Assembly: GCA_963663775.1 (NCBI GenBank)
Contig: OY760624.1
Span: 2,666,001 to 2,730,000 of the forward strand
DNA from: G963663775 sp963663775
GTDB taxonomy: Bacteria; Bacillota; Clostridia; Oscillospirales; Butyricicoccaceae
Direction: 5' to 3'
Length of the DNA stretch: 64,000 nucleotides
The translations under genes and the position numbers were made by a program. This document shows, one piece after another, positions 51,026 through 59,508 of the stretch. The notes under the pieces were generated by a model that did not search any database, was not told the DNA's origin, and was given only the letters and a program-made list of their open reading frames with translations. The number at the start of each line of letters is the position of its first letter. Within the stretch, counting starts at the first letter, position 1.

Positions 51026-52501
51026 GGGTGTATCCCAGAATCTGTGTAAACTCAAAAAACGGTATAAAACAGGGGCAAATAATTTACGGGGCGGAAGTCT
51101 GGAAAACAGGCTTCCACCTCCAACGCATTTTAACGAAAAATGGGCAGGGTGTCAAGGGCAGCGGTCAAAACTGCCCCTCCACTAGGACAGATCAGCCCGG
51201 CAGCCTGTCCGCAAAGAAAATCTCCAATTGAGAGTGGATGACGCCCCAGTCTCTGCGGCGGCCAGTCCATTTTTTAGTGATATCAATCATCGCCAGATAC
51301 AGCATTTTCAGCAGGCTGTCATCGGTCGGAAAGACCGACTTGGATTTGGTCACTTTTCGCAGCTGGCGATTGAAATTTTCGATGGCATTGGTGGTATAAA
51401 TCAGCGTTCGAACCTCCTGCGGGTACCTGAAATAGGTCGATAGCGTTGCCCAGTTTGCCCGCCAGGAGAGCGCGATTTTCGGGTATTTGCTGCCCCATTT
51501 CTCATCGAAGCTGTCGAGCAGATACAGCGCCGTCGGCTCATCAACGGCCGCATAGACCTTCTTTAGATCAGCCATCAGTGCCTTAATATCTTTGTACGAA
51601 ACGAATTTGGTGCTGTTACGGATTTGATGAATGACGCACTGTTGAATCTCTGTCTGTGGAAAAACTGCTTCAATCGCATTGTTGAACCCAGTTAAACCAT
51701 CCACGCAGGCGATGAGAATATCCTCTACACCACGATTTTTGAGACCATTGAGGATGCCAAGCCAGAACTTTGCGCTCTCGTTTTCGCCGACCCACATACC
51801 AAGGACATCTCGAATGCCATCCATTTTGATGCCGATAGCGATATAGACTGCTTTCTTCACGATCTGACCTTCGCTGCGGACGTGGAAGTGAATCGCATCC
51901 ATGAACACTACGGCATAGACCTCCTCTAGGGGGCGCATCTGCCATTCCTTGACCACGGGCAGGATTTTATCCGTCACACGGCTGATGGTGCTGTCCGATA
52001 CCTCCAGACCGTAGATTTCTCGAATATGCTCCTCGATGTCGCTAGTGGTCATTCCTTTGGCGTACATTGACAGAATCTTTTCCTCGATATCTCCGCTTAA
52101 GGTAGTCTGGTTTTTCTTGACGATCTGCGGCTCAAATTCGCCCTTTCGGTCTCGGGGAACGCTGATCTCCATGTCGCCCAGGCTGCTTTTTAGGGTTTTC
52201 TCGCTGTAGCCGTTGCGGCTGTTGTCCGTTTCCTTGCTGCGATAATCGTACCTGCTATAGCCCAGTTCCTCGTCCAGCTCACCCTCCAAGCCGTTCTCCA
52301 GAACCGTGCTCACCATTTCTTTGAATAGCTCCTGTACGCCTGCTACATCGTTGATTCCTGCATCCTGCAGCAGCTCCAATAATTTTTTCCGCTGCTCCCG
52401 TCGTTCTGGGGTGATCTTTCTTCTTGCCATAATTTAAACCTCCTAGATGGTGCTCCTATTTTACACCATCTTGAAGGTTTACACAAAATTCGGGATAGAC
52501 T
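51026..52501 (-). mobile_element. IS256-family element (1,476 bp)
   Basis: The 9-bp duplication CGTTCTTCC (51,017-51,025 and 52,502-52,510) bounds it. The ends share TATCCC and TGTGTAAAC in inverted orientation. It inserted in the loop of a terminator hairpin, so no coding sequence was harmed. Confidence 0.88.
51192..52430 (-). CDS. IS256/Mutator-family transposase
   Basis: The 412-residue enzyme has the Mutator DDE core: VYAVVFMDAIHFHVRSEGQ (first D), LIACVDGLTGFNNAIEAVFP (second D) and the IYTTNAIENFNRQLRKVTK end with the catalytic Glu. The N-terminus contains GYSRYDYRSKETDNSRNGY, the family's DNA-binding segment. The length is normal and no defect is visible. Confidence 0.93.
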   Translation of the reverse strand: MARRKITPERREQRKKLLELLQDAGINDVAGVQELFKEMVSTVLENGLEGELDEELGYSRYDYRSKETDNSRNGYSEKTLKSSLGDMEISVPRDRKGEFEPQIVKKNQTTLSGDIEEKILSMYAKGMTTSDIEEHIREIYGLEVSDSTISRVTDKILPVVKEWQMRPLEEVYAVVFMDAIHFHVRSEGQIVKKAVYIAIGIKMDGIRDVLGMWVGENESAKFWLGILNGLKNRGVEDILIACVDGLTGFNNAIEAVFPQTEIQQCVIHQIRNSTKFVSYKDIKALMADLKKVYAAVDEPTALYLLDSFDEKWGSKYPKIALSWRANWATLSTYFRYPQEVRTLIYTTNAIENFNRQLRKVTKSKSVFPTDDSLLKMLYLAMIDITKKWTGRRRDWGVIHSQLEIFFADRLPG

Positions 52502-52527
52502 CGTTCTTCCTAGCGGTGCCGTGTGTT

Positions 52528-53170
52528 TTATAATTTTGCGATGATCTCATTAAGCAGGACATACGCCTCTTGGCGGTAAATATCGGTATAATTGTTTTTC
52601 TTACAGACAACAGAATCAATATCCATGTTCATCAGACCACCCTTTAAAATCTTATCTGCCGTCTGACGCGCCTTATTTGCCGCGTCATGCTTCAGACGGA
52701 GTTTTTCGGAGAAGTCTGCACCTTTGCTCCCGCTCGAAATCAGCAGCACAGCATATCCCAGCTTGGGTGCTTTCTCAATCAGTAAAGTAACCTTCTGACG
52801 GAAAATATGTATATTCTCACCCAGTGAGTCCCGCTCTTTATAGACCTCCTGTGCTGAGTTGGTAAAATCGAGTTCTAGGTCATACTCATCTTTAAGGGCA
52901 TCCATCGATACTGAATTAGGAATGTTATAATGACCCAATGCTTCATTCTGAATAAGGTTCAATGCTCTTTTGCCTTCCTTTGCCCACTCTTCCGGCACTG
53001 CTTTGTAGATAACCTTAAAGCTCCGACCGCCCACTTTGACCGTTTTGATGCACTCTGCGTTGGTACAGTTCTCTGCATCCAACTGCGTGAATTCGAAGGG
53101 AATCATCACCTCGCCGGGTTTGATTGTCTCTCCATTGTAGTTTTTTGTGAATTTCTTTACTCTCGTTGTC
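52528..53170 (-). CDS. unknown protein
   Basis: ATG 53,170 (MTTRVKKFTKNYNGETIK) is preferred over an upstream extension that reads through non-coding sequence. The 213-residue protein is basic, with a beta-strand N-terminal third (GEVMIPFEFTQLDAENC, KVGGRSFKVIYKAVPEEW) and a helical C-terminal half (SEKLRLKHDAANKARQTADKIL). I do not recognise the family and see no catalytic motif. It is convergent with the polymerase and once shared a terminator with it. Confidence 0.55.
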
Positions 53171-53833
53171 ATGCTTTCCGCCTTTCTAGCCGAAAGGCTC
53201 GAAAGGCAGAAAACTGACAAATACCAGCGGGAAAGATACCCCACGACCGAAAAATGAACGCACAAAGTCAAGGGTACCTATCCCACCCTCACAAAAGCCT
53301 TATGGCTCTTGTAATGTGGTATGTACGGTATCCTGCCTTCGAACGTTACTCCGGCCGTATACAATTTTTATTTGAGCGTCTGACGCTCAGATGAGAACAT
53401 AGCTTGTACGCTCTCATCTCGGAGTCAGATGATGTAAAATCTTGTTGTTTTTATTATATGCACGCCATCTTTAAGGCTAATTGATATAAACGCTAATTGA
53501 AAAGCGGTCTGACAAAACGCACTCTATTTCTAGCTTCTCACAGCTTATTTTTCTTATATATACGAATAAGTGTGTTTCCACGTATCTAAATAAAACTGCA
53601 AAAACAAACCCCGATTACAACGTATTATCACTGAATACGATATTTATCGACCAAGCTATAGATGTATTTGTGTAAAATTACACAGTGTTATATCGTTTTA
53701 GTGTTTTGCACAATTTTAATTGAAAAACTTTGTTAGAATTACTATTTTAAAGATTCTTCATGAAGATTTTCATATCTTTGTTTACTACCACTATCTAAAA
53801 AAACATTCTTTAATGCTCCCAAAAAACAAAAAA
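53171..53833. other. intergenic region with hairpins upstream of the unknown gene
   Basis: No credible gene. Two small hairpins stand close together, GAGCGTC/GACGCTC at about 53,373-53,389 and GATGAGA/TCTCATC at about 53,391-53,420. They could form a leader or attenuator on the minus strand. The rest is AT-rich. Confidence 0.45.
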
Positions 53834-53927
53834 AGAGCCAGAATAAACATCTGACCATACCCTGTATAAAAAGAAGCAATTTGCTTTCTTTTACACAAGT
53901 AATGGTGCAGATGTCTACTCCGGCTCT
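53834..53927 (-). ncRNA. two-tier hairpin, copy 2 (possible structured RNA or terminator)
   Basis: The outer arms AGAGCCAGAATAAACATCTG and CAGATGTCTACTCCGGCTCT match copy 1 at 18,068. The inner stem GTATAAAAAGAAGC / GCTTTCTTTTACAC is unrelated in sequence to that of copy 1 but in the same place. On the minus strand it ends in TTTTTTTGTTTTTT. It lies downstream of the small partner gene at 54.0-54.2 kb and may end that transcript. Confidence 0.5.
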
Positions 53928-54038
53928 AACTCTGTATTTCGGTAAGGGCTCGTCAGCAGACGATATTTTATTCAATTTTGTTATGTAAGTCAGGGGATGC
54001 CTACGAACGTTTCCGCTGTGAATCCCGCCAGCCTGGTT

Positions 54039-54233
54039 TTATTTTCTTTTTGTTAATTCCGACTGTTTTTTGATGCTCTGACGCACCATCTGCGGTATAT
54101 CATTATATCGAACCACGACATCATGCCCTGCGGATTTCAGGCAAAGCATAATGTCTCCATCAACCAAAATCGCTCTAAAGATGAGTCGATTCTCATCTGA
54201 GGTGCGTACCTCAATTTCTTGACTTACTTTCAT
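54039..54233 (-). CDS. small partner protein of the GTPase cassette
   Basis: ATG 54,233 follows GAAGGAAAG. The 64-residue product starts MKVSQEIEVRTSDENRLIF and has alternating strands with VDGDIMLCLKSAGHDVVVRYND, resembling a small beta-barrel or SH3-like fold. It sits directly behind the collapsed duplicate of the GTPase gene. In the intact copy this position has been overwritten by IS66 DNA. A two-gene GTPase plus partner cassette is inferred. Confidence 0.55.
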   Translation of the reverse strand: MKVSQEIEVRTSDENRLIFRAILVDGDIMLCLKSAGHDVVVRYNDIPQMVRQSIKKQSELTKRK

Positions 54234-54239
54234 TTTTAA

Positions 54240-54345
54240 CTTTCCTTCATCAATAATCAAACTTTTCAAGAGTCCTTTCGTACTTATTTATGTTACTTTA
54301 TTACCCACTCTAATACAAATCTCCTTTAATAAGAAATATTAAACC
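54240..54345 (-). pseudogene. collapsed duplicate of the GTPase gene
   Basis: The minus strand reads GNKVT, a stop, and then INKYERTLEKFDY. These are the first codons of the GTPase at 57,085 joined directly to its last 12 codons at 54,848. Everything between codons 8 and about 735 is missing. Upstream sequence, promoter and ribosome region also match the intact copy. Confidence 0.75.
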
Positions 54346-54381
54346 TGCAGATAGATTGTTCCAAAGTTGTTCCATTTTTAT

Positions 54382-54410
54382 ATTATAGCTTTGTACATCT
54401 ACTCTGTCAA
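54382..54410 (-). promoter_or_regulatory. sigma-70 promoter of the collapsed GTPase copy
   Basis: TTGACA (54,410-54,405), a 17-nt spacer and TATAAT (54,387-54,382) form a consensus promoter. Direct repeats GGAACAAC lie downstream at about 54,355-54,375. A GCCGCAAC.../...GTTGCGGC inverted repeat lies upstream at 54,419-54,446. Both could be operator sites. Confidence 0.75.
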
Positions 54411-54448
54411 TACTTTTTTGCCGCAACTTTGCCACAACGTTGCGGCAA

Positions 54449-54847
54449 GCGTCAAACGGGACAAAGAAAAGCCTGTTGCATCCCAGATTAAAAAAAGGAA
54501 ACAGCAGGCTTGCACTGATCCGGTGCAGATTTTGGGAATAGCAGCAAGATTTGTTCAGGATGTGCTGCCAAATCCAAATTCAGGGTAGTTAAAAGAATAT
54601 ACGTCAGATATCGTTCAGATATCAATATGGCTCCAACCCATTTTCCTTGGCAGTCTCGATGATGCTGAATATCACAGCATTGAACTTGGCATCTTTCGGA
54701 GTATTGGCGAACAGAAAATTCTTCCAGTCAATCAAAAATGACTTACTGCTACGCTCCGCGCGGTTATTGGAAAGTTCCAGATGTCCGTCCAGCAGATAGT
54801 TTTTCAGCAAGGCCACTGCTTCTGCCGATAGTGGACAGTCTTCTCCC
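54449..54847 (-). pseudogene. IS66-family transposase C-terminal fragment
   Basis: From 54,847 the minus strand encodes CPLSAEAVALLKNYLLDGHLELSNNRAERSSKSFLIDWKNFLF in two visible pieces, then IIETAKENGLEPY. This is the IS66 C-terminus with the catalytic SNNRAER motif (usual form NNxAERxIK). The end repeat GCAAGCGTCAAAC at 54,449 matches the IS66 remnant at 26.6 kb. The fragment abuts the GTPase stop exactly. Confidence 0.8.
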
Positions 54848-57085
54848 TCACCGATAATTAAACTTTTCAAGAGTACTTTCATACTTATCAAGTGTGCTTT
54901 CTACTATATCAATAACTTGCATAACATATCTCTTCTGAATTTCTGTCATATTATATGCAAAATTATCAAGCTGTGGTGCTGCTAACTCAAAAATCTCATT
55001 AATTTTAGATGCTCTAAAGTAAGTCGAATCCGCACCTGAAAATTCATAGGCATCTTCCCACCTTTTCATCTGTGTACTTTCTTGCCACATGTGATTCTTT
55101 ACAAACTCGACAAGCTGTCCATTAATTTCACTCTTAAGCTCATTGATTAATGCAACACGAACCTCCTCCGCAGTCTCCTGCGGAATAACTTCCAGAGGTT
55201 TATTCATAAATAAGTTTAACTGCGTACTTACCTCTTGTCTAAAATCAGAAAGCGGCATTAGCTCATAATTATAATGGTCCATTCCAAAATAAGCTAATCT
55301 TCTTGTTAACGCTTTAATTCGTGACCAATGCTCAGTTTTCTGAGATTTAGATGGATACCCAATTATTTGTGACCAGTTTTCTCTGTACTTCTTGATCGCC
55401 AACTGCAAATGTGCATATAAAGTCATAGCATCGTATCTTATTTTTACATCATTTACTGTAATACTGGCAGAGAACAAGCTCTTTAATTGCTCCAGTAACA
55501 TTTTTGTATATTTTCTTGTCATTTTGCTAGGTTCAGGCTTGTCCAGATCTGAAAAAAAGTGACATGAATTGATAATTGCTTCAGCCTCAGCATCCGTGAA
55601 TGTATCTTCATTCTGGCGTTTCATTTCAAATAAATATGAACGTAAAGCGGCCATAACATGACGACGCTTATCATCAAACTTATCGAAATTATCGCCTTTC
55701 ATCAAATCTACATGCGTGAAAGCTAATACTAGCTTATTGGAATATCCATATTCAATAACTGTTTTCAGCGCAAGTTTTACATTATCAAGCATCGGTGCCT
55801 GAGCATTGTCTACGATAATGATGGAATCTGACAATTTGAAATGTTCGACTATCTCGTTAGACAATGATGTTGCTGTTGTTTTATGTCCAAGTCCCTGACC
55901 ATCAAAAAGAACAAGCTTAGGCTTTAAGCCATCAAATGTTGGAGCAAAATCACCTTTTACACGCATTGACTTCACAATTGGTGTAAGCAGACCGCCCCAT
56001 GCACCTTTGGCGTTGCTAGAGAACATTTTTATGATTTTCATTAACTCTACTCTATCATTTGTCTTAAAATACCATGCATTTACCCATTTCCCTTTTGAGT
56101 TTAGTTTTTCTCCTTTTGTAAGCAGTTGGAAACGCCTCATTACTTCGTCTACTATCTCATCTCGTAAAGAAAGAATATCCTCATCATCCTCCGAGTTATA
56201 ACTTTCATCATCAAAATTAATATTCTCACCTTTTAACTTATCTACAATTGCAATCGCACCATTAATAAAATAATTTACTTTATCCAATAGTGCCGGTATA
56301 TCCTGTTTATAAACATATTCGTTCTCTTTGGGTTCTTTGACTGCTTCAAAATCATCATCTAAATCATCATCTAAATCATCTATTAAATCATCAGATGCTG
56401 GTGTCAAAGAAAGATCCCCTAAAATATAAGGAAAACGAACAATCAAATCCCTGTGCACAAGTAACTTATCTGAGATAACTTGTCTTTCATAAGCATCAGA
56501 AGCGCAATGCATACAATAACTAAGCGTTGCTTCTATACATTCCTGCACATACATTTCAACTAAATGGCGTGACATAAATGTTATAACCACCTCATACACA
56601 CCGTCATCAGACATAATTAATTCCATATTACAGGTAGTCGTACGTCCAGTTGATGTAGTAGGAAACTTTTCTCTAGCAGTTCCAGCTAACAATCTAACCA
56701 GTGTAGTCTTTCCTACTCCACTCGGTCCAATAATTGTAGAGCGAGTGTACCCATCTTCCTTTCCAGAAAGTTTAATTTTATTCAAGAGACCACTCTCATC
56801 AGGGTTTATACTTTCCATTGGATCATAAAAAGCATCAACTACAATAGGATTAAAATGACTATATGCTTCACTTTTCTTTGAATAATCCCACCAATACTCA
56901 TCATTCATCATATTCTCCAGTTCAGCTACTAAAGTGCGTGCCTCCTCCTCACTGTCAGTACCTAATCCTCTGTGTACTTTAAGACCATATTTTCCGGTTT
57001 TGTCCTTCTCCACAGGATGCCTAAAATTAACCGTAAATCCTTTTTTACCCTTTGGTTGGGTATATGTTACTTTATTACCCGCCAT
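54848..57085 (-). CDS. large GTPase-like P-loop protein with an integrase-arm-like N-terminus
   Basis: The 745-residue protein begins with a basic beta domain of about 60 residues (KKGFTVNFRHPVEKDKTGKY, then KVHRGLGTDSEEEARTLVAEL), which resembles the arm-binding N-terminus of tyrosine integrases. Walker A IIGPSGVGKTTLVRLLAG is at residues 118-135, a G2-like FPTTSTGRTTT follows, the G3-like LVLFDGQGLGHK comes later, and AFTHVDLMKGD takes the NKxD place. An acidic run (DDLIDDLDDDLDDDF) separates G2 and G3. The C-terminal half is helical. I do not know its function; I place it with dynamin- or septin-like NTPases of defence islands with low certainty. Confidence 0.62.
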   Translation of the reverse strand: MAGNKVTYTQPKGKKGFTVNFRHPVEKDKTGKYGLKVHRGLGTDSEEEARTLVAELENMMNDEYWWDYSKKSEAYSHFNPIVVDAFYDPMESINPDESGLLNKIKLSGKEDGYTRSTIIGPSGVGKTTLVRLLAGTAREKFPTTSTGRTTTCNMELIMSDDGVYEVVITFMSRHLVEMYVQECIEATLSYCMHCASDAYERQVISDKLLVHRDLIVRFPYILGDLSLTPASDDLIDDLDDDLDDDFEAVKEPKENEYVYKQDIPALLDKVNYFINGAIAIVDKLKGENINFDDESYNSEDDEDILSLRDEIVDEVMRRFQLLTKGEKLNSKGKWVNAWYFKTNDRVELMKIIKMFSSNAKGAWGGLLTPIVKSMRVKGDFAPTFDGLKPKLVLFDGQGLGHKTTATSLSNEIVEHFKLSDSIIIVDNAQAPMLDNVKLALKTVIEYGYSNKLVLAFTHVDLMKGDNFDKFDDKRRHVMAALRSYLFEMKRQNEDTFTDAEAEAIINSCHFFSDLDKPEPSKMTRKYTKMLLEQLKSLFSASITVNDVKIRYDAMTLYAHLQLAIKKYRENWSQIIGYPSKSQKTEHWSRIKALTRRLAYFGMDHYNYELMPLSDFRQEVSTQLNLFMNKPLEVIPQETAEEVRVALINELKSEINGQLVEFVKNHMWQESTQMKRWEDAYEFSGADSTYFRASKINEIFELAAPQLDNFAYNMTEIQKRYVMQVIDIVESTLDKYESTLEKFNYR

Positions 57086-57156
57086 AACCCAAATCTCCTT
57101 TCATAAGAAATATTGACACCCACAAAAATGTTGTGCCAAAGTTGTTCCATATCTAT

Positions 57157-57185
57157 ATTGTAGTTTTATATATCTACTTTGTCAA
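57157..57185 (-). promoter_or_regulatory. sigma-70 promoter of the GTPase gene
   Basis: TTGACA (57,185-57,180), a 17-nt spacer and TACAAT (57,162-57,157) lie about 70 nt before the ATG. GGAACAAC-type direct repeats follow, as at the collapsed copy. Confidence 0.75.
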
Positions 57186-57977
57186 TGCTTTTCGGCACAA
57201 CTTCAAAAACATAACCACCTATCCACTCATTGTCAGTGAATATGTAAACTTCAAATGAGAAATCATAACCACCCGTTGAATGGAATAGTCAAGAATGGTG
57301 CAGAGCAAAACACCCAAAATCCACACCGGTCAAGCAACCAGCCCTCAGGCCGCTTACCGATAGACGGCAGGAGGCAGCCCTCCAGGATTTTCCGTATAGA
57401 TTCGCTGGCGGTTATAGTAAACCATGATGTAGCGGAACACGATGCTCTTAACTTGCTGCATGGACAGATTGTGAGTTGGTGGTATGCACAAGCCCTAGAA
57501 GGGCATATTGCCGGCACGCATCTTAAGACGCACTGAAAATTCTGTCGTAAGCGTCAAACTACATTCACGCACAGCGTGCATACCATTTTTCACTCCCAAG
57601 AAAATAGGGCCAAATCCAGTCGCATGTTTTGCCAACGCAAATCCATGAAATAGCACCAATTTCTTGACATGAGGATTTTTCGTTTACACAAAATTCTCTG
57701 AGGATTCAATTTGTGGCGTAGCTGCAAGTTCTGTTCGAGGAATAATTATCCTGTTAAACTCGTCGTTTTGTCCTTGTCAAGCGGAGCGAAAACACAAAAT
57801 TTAGGACAGCCTCCTGATAGGGGCTTCCCGCCCCCATCACCAGCGTGGCGATTTTGGACTCGCATAAGGACGGCGAGCCCTTAAACGGAACTATCTGGTG
57901 CATTAACATTTTCGCATTTTGTGTTTGACAACGGGGGACACTTTACAAACGCTACACCCCATTGGTGCATGCTCGAG
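57186..57977. other. mosaic of insertion-sequence debris
   Basis: There is no intact gene. It holds an IS3 OrfB tail (next entry) and a GTAAGCGTCAAAC end like IS66 at about 57,546. A stretch at 57,690-57,740 (CTCTGAGGATTCAATTTGTGGCGTAG) resembles the inner end repeat of the tape-measure element. Short inverted repeats and GC-rich segments complete it. Confidence 0.55.
57358..57480 (-). pseudogene. IS3-family OrfB C-terminal fragment
   Basis: The minus strand reads LSMQQVKSIVFRYIMVYYN, then RQRIYTENPGGLPPAVYR and a stop, the characteristic end of an IS3-family transposase (YYNxxRIYT..GGLPPxxYR). It has no start and no catalytic residues. Confidence 0.75.
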
Positions 57978-58266
57978 TTTAATCCATGCCTGAAACTGTC
58001 CGAATCCCTCTGCGTTGTTTGCGAAGCGAAACACACGACCAAGCTCCACGCCTTGCCAGTTAAATGCCCTAACATAATGCGTTTCGCTGCTGATATCCAC
58101 TCGGACGATAATGGTTTCTGCTGTGACTTGACTTATCTTCTCATTCTGGGTAAAATTCATTTTGAAGACCTCCGTTGTTTTTGAGTTTAGATTTCATCCT
58201 CTTAATCCTAACCAGAGGTTGTCTTTTTTGCAATTCCCATTTTTATCCCTTACAGGAATGCTCCTT
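57978..58266 (-). pseudogene. truncated, diverged third IS110 copy
   Basis: MNFTQNEKISQVTAETIIV matches the first 63 residues of the IS110 transposase with several substitutions (VDIGSETHY is VDISSETHY here). It then breaks off after QAWIK. The 5' flank and left junction are retained, again reading AAAGGAG|CATTCC. The divergence makes it an older insertion than copies 1 and 2. Confidence 0.85.
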
Positions 58267-58293
58267 TAATCCGTTTTACTTTTTTATAATCTA

Positions 58294-59508
58294 TTAAAAA
58301 TTAAACTCAATACCTGTGAGAACAGAATTGAAATCACAAGATGGCAATGCCTCGAAATAATCCGTCTTCAAACCAGTGTCAAGCACATACATGAAAGAAT
58401 CAAAATCATAAATAATAGGCTCTCCATGATTGCTCATGATATTTTTTCTAATGCTCTCAGTTTTGGCAATCAAGCAGGTGTACTGATAAGCTGAGTCTAC
58501 GACAGATGTATTGCCGTTAGGATGTGCCGCCTGCATATGCTGACCACTGGTTAAAGCAATAAGGTTCTCCATGTACTCAGCGATACTTCGATACTGATTC
58601 CTTGGAAAAATATGATGCATATGCGTAGCTGTTTCTCCAACAGAAAATTTATCCAATACCTCGGATTTCCCTTCATTATACTTGTCATTAAACTGACGCA
58701 GATACTTGATGGCTCTTGCAACTCTGTACTGGTACATCTGGTTATCCTGCTGCGGTGCCTGGATAAAGTCACCTCGAGCAATATTCTTGTCCTTACCTAC
58801 AGCTTTATCACGCCAGTTAGCCTGGTTATACATAATCTTGTCATATGTAATCATCGATTTCGAAAGATAGCCACGTTCAATACCTTTTAAATGCTTTTTA
58901 CACGCCAACGGGTTCAAAACCTTGCTGAAAATGCGATTAGCCTCAACCGTTGTATTCATTGGCGTGTATCTGATGCAAAAATCAGAAAAGGTGGTTTTCA
59001 AATCCAATAATGCCTCTTTTGTCTGTAAATCCAAAAAGGTCTCGAAGCTATCCCACAATCCACTATCTTTCAGTGTCTTTTCTATGTACATACATAAAAA
59101 TTCAAACGAATTTCGTTCACGCAGAGCAATGTATTCCAACACTTCCGTTTTCTCTACGCAAAATTGTATCGTATTATTCACAACCCCATCTTCACGGAGT
59201 ACACCCGCTGCAACCAACATTTTCATCGGCTGCCGGAAAAATTTATTATACTCATCCAGTGTGCTGCGGATGGTTGGGTCTGGCTTTCCAAACAGATGCT
59301 GCACATTTTCGATAGAATACTCTGCGTGCCAGATATCCGGCGATTGGAACGACTGCTTTCCACCATTCTGAACATAATCGACTATACAGTCCGCCACAAA
59401 GCAGACTGCATCCAATGCACATTTCTGATCAATCCATCTTCCGTTACCGGAAATACGAATATCATAATTGTGTTCGCCTATAAATCTTGAAAGTATATTA
59501 CTTGTCAT
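58294..59508 (-). CDS. HNH-family restriction endonuclease
   Basis: The 404-residue protein has an HNH core near its C-terminus: ATHMHHIFPRNQYRSIAEYM (His298-His299), then ENLIALTSGQHMQAAHPNG (Asn315, His324). The N-terminal 280 residues are helical, likely for DNA recognition. It starts 11 nt inside the stop of the fused methyltransferase and shares its transcript, so it is the matching nuclease. The recognition site cannot be read from sequence. Confidence 0.78.
   Translation of the reverse strand: MTSNILSRFIGEHNYDIRISGNGRWIDQKCALDAVCFVADCIVDYVQNGGKQSFQSPDIWHAEYSIENVQHLFGKPDPTIRSTLDEYNKFFRQPMKMLVAAGVLREDGVVNNTIQFCVEKTEVLEYIALRERNSFEFLCMYIEKTLKDSGLWDSFETFLDLQTKEALLDLKTTFSDFCIRYTPMNTTVEANRIFSKVLNPLACKKHLKGIERGYLSKSMITYDKIMYNQANWRDKAVGKDKNIARGDFIQAPQQDNQMYQYRVARAIKYLRQFNDKYNEGKSEVLDKFSVGETATHMHHIFPRNQYRSIAEYMENLIALTSGQHMQAAHPNGNTSVVDSAYQYTCLIAKTESIRKNIMSNHGEPIIYDFDSFMYVLDTGLKTDYFEALPSCDFNSVLTGIEFNF

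Noticed and set aside
53742..53975. Small protein encoded across the two-tier hairpin
   Set aside because: The frame is explained by the hairpin arms (it shares RAGVDI with copy 1 because the arms are conserved) and lacks a start signal.
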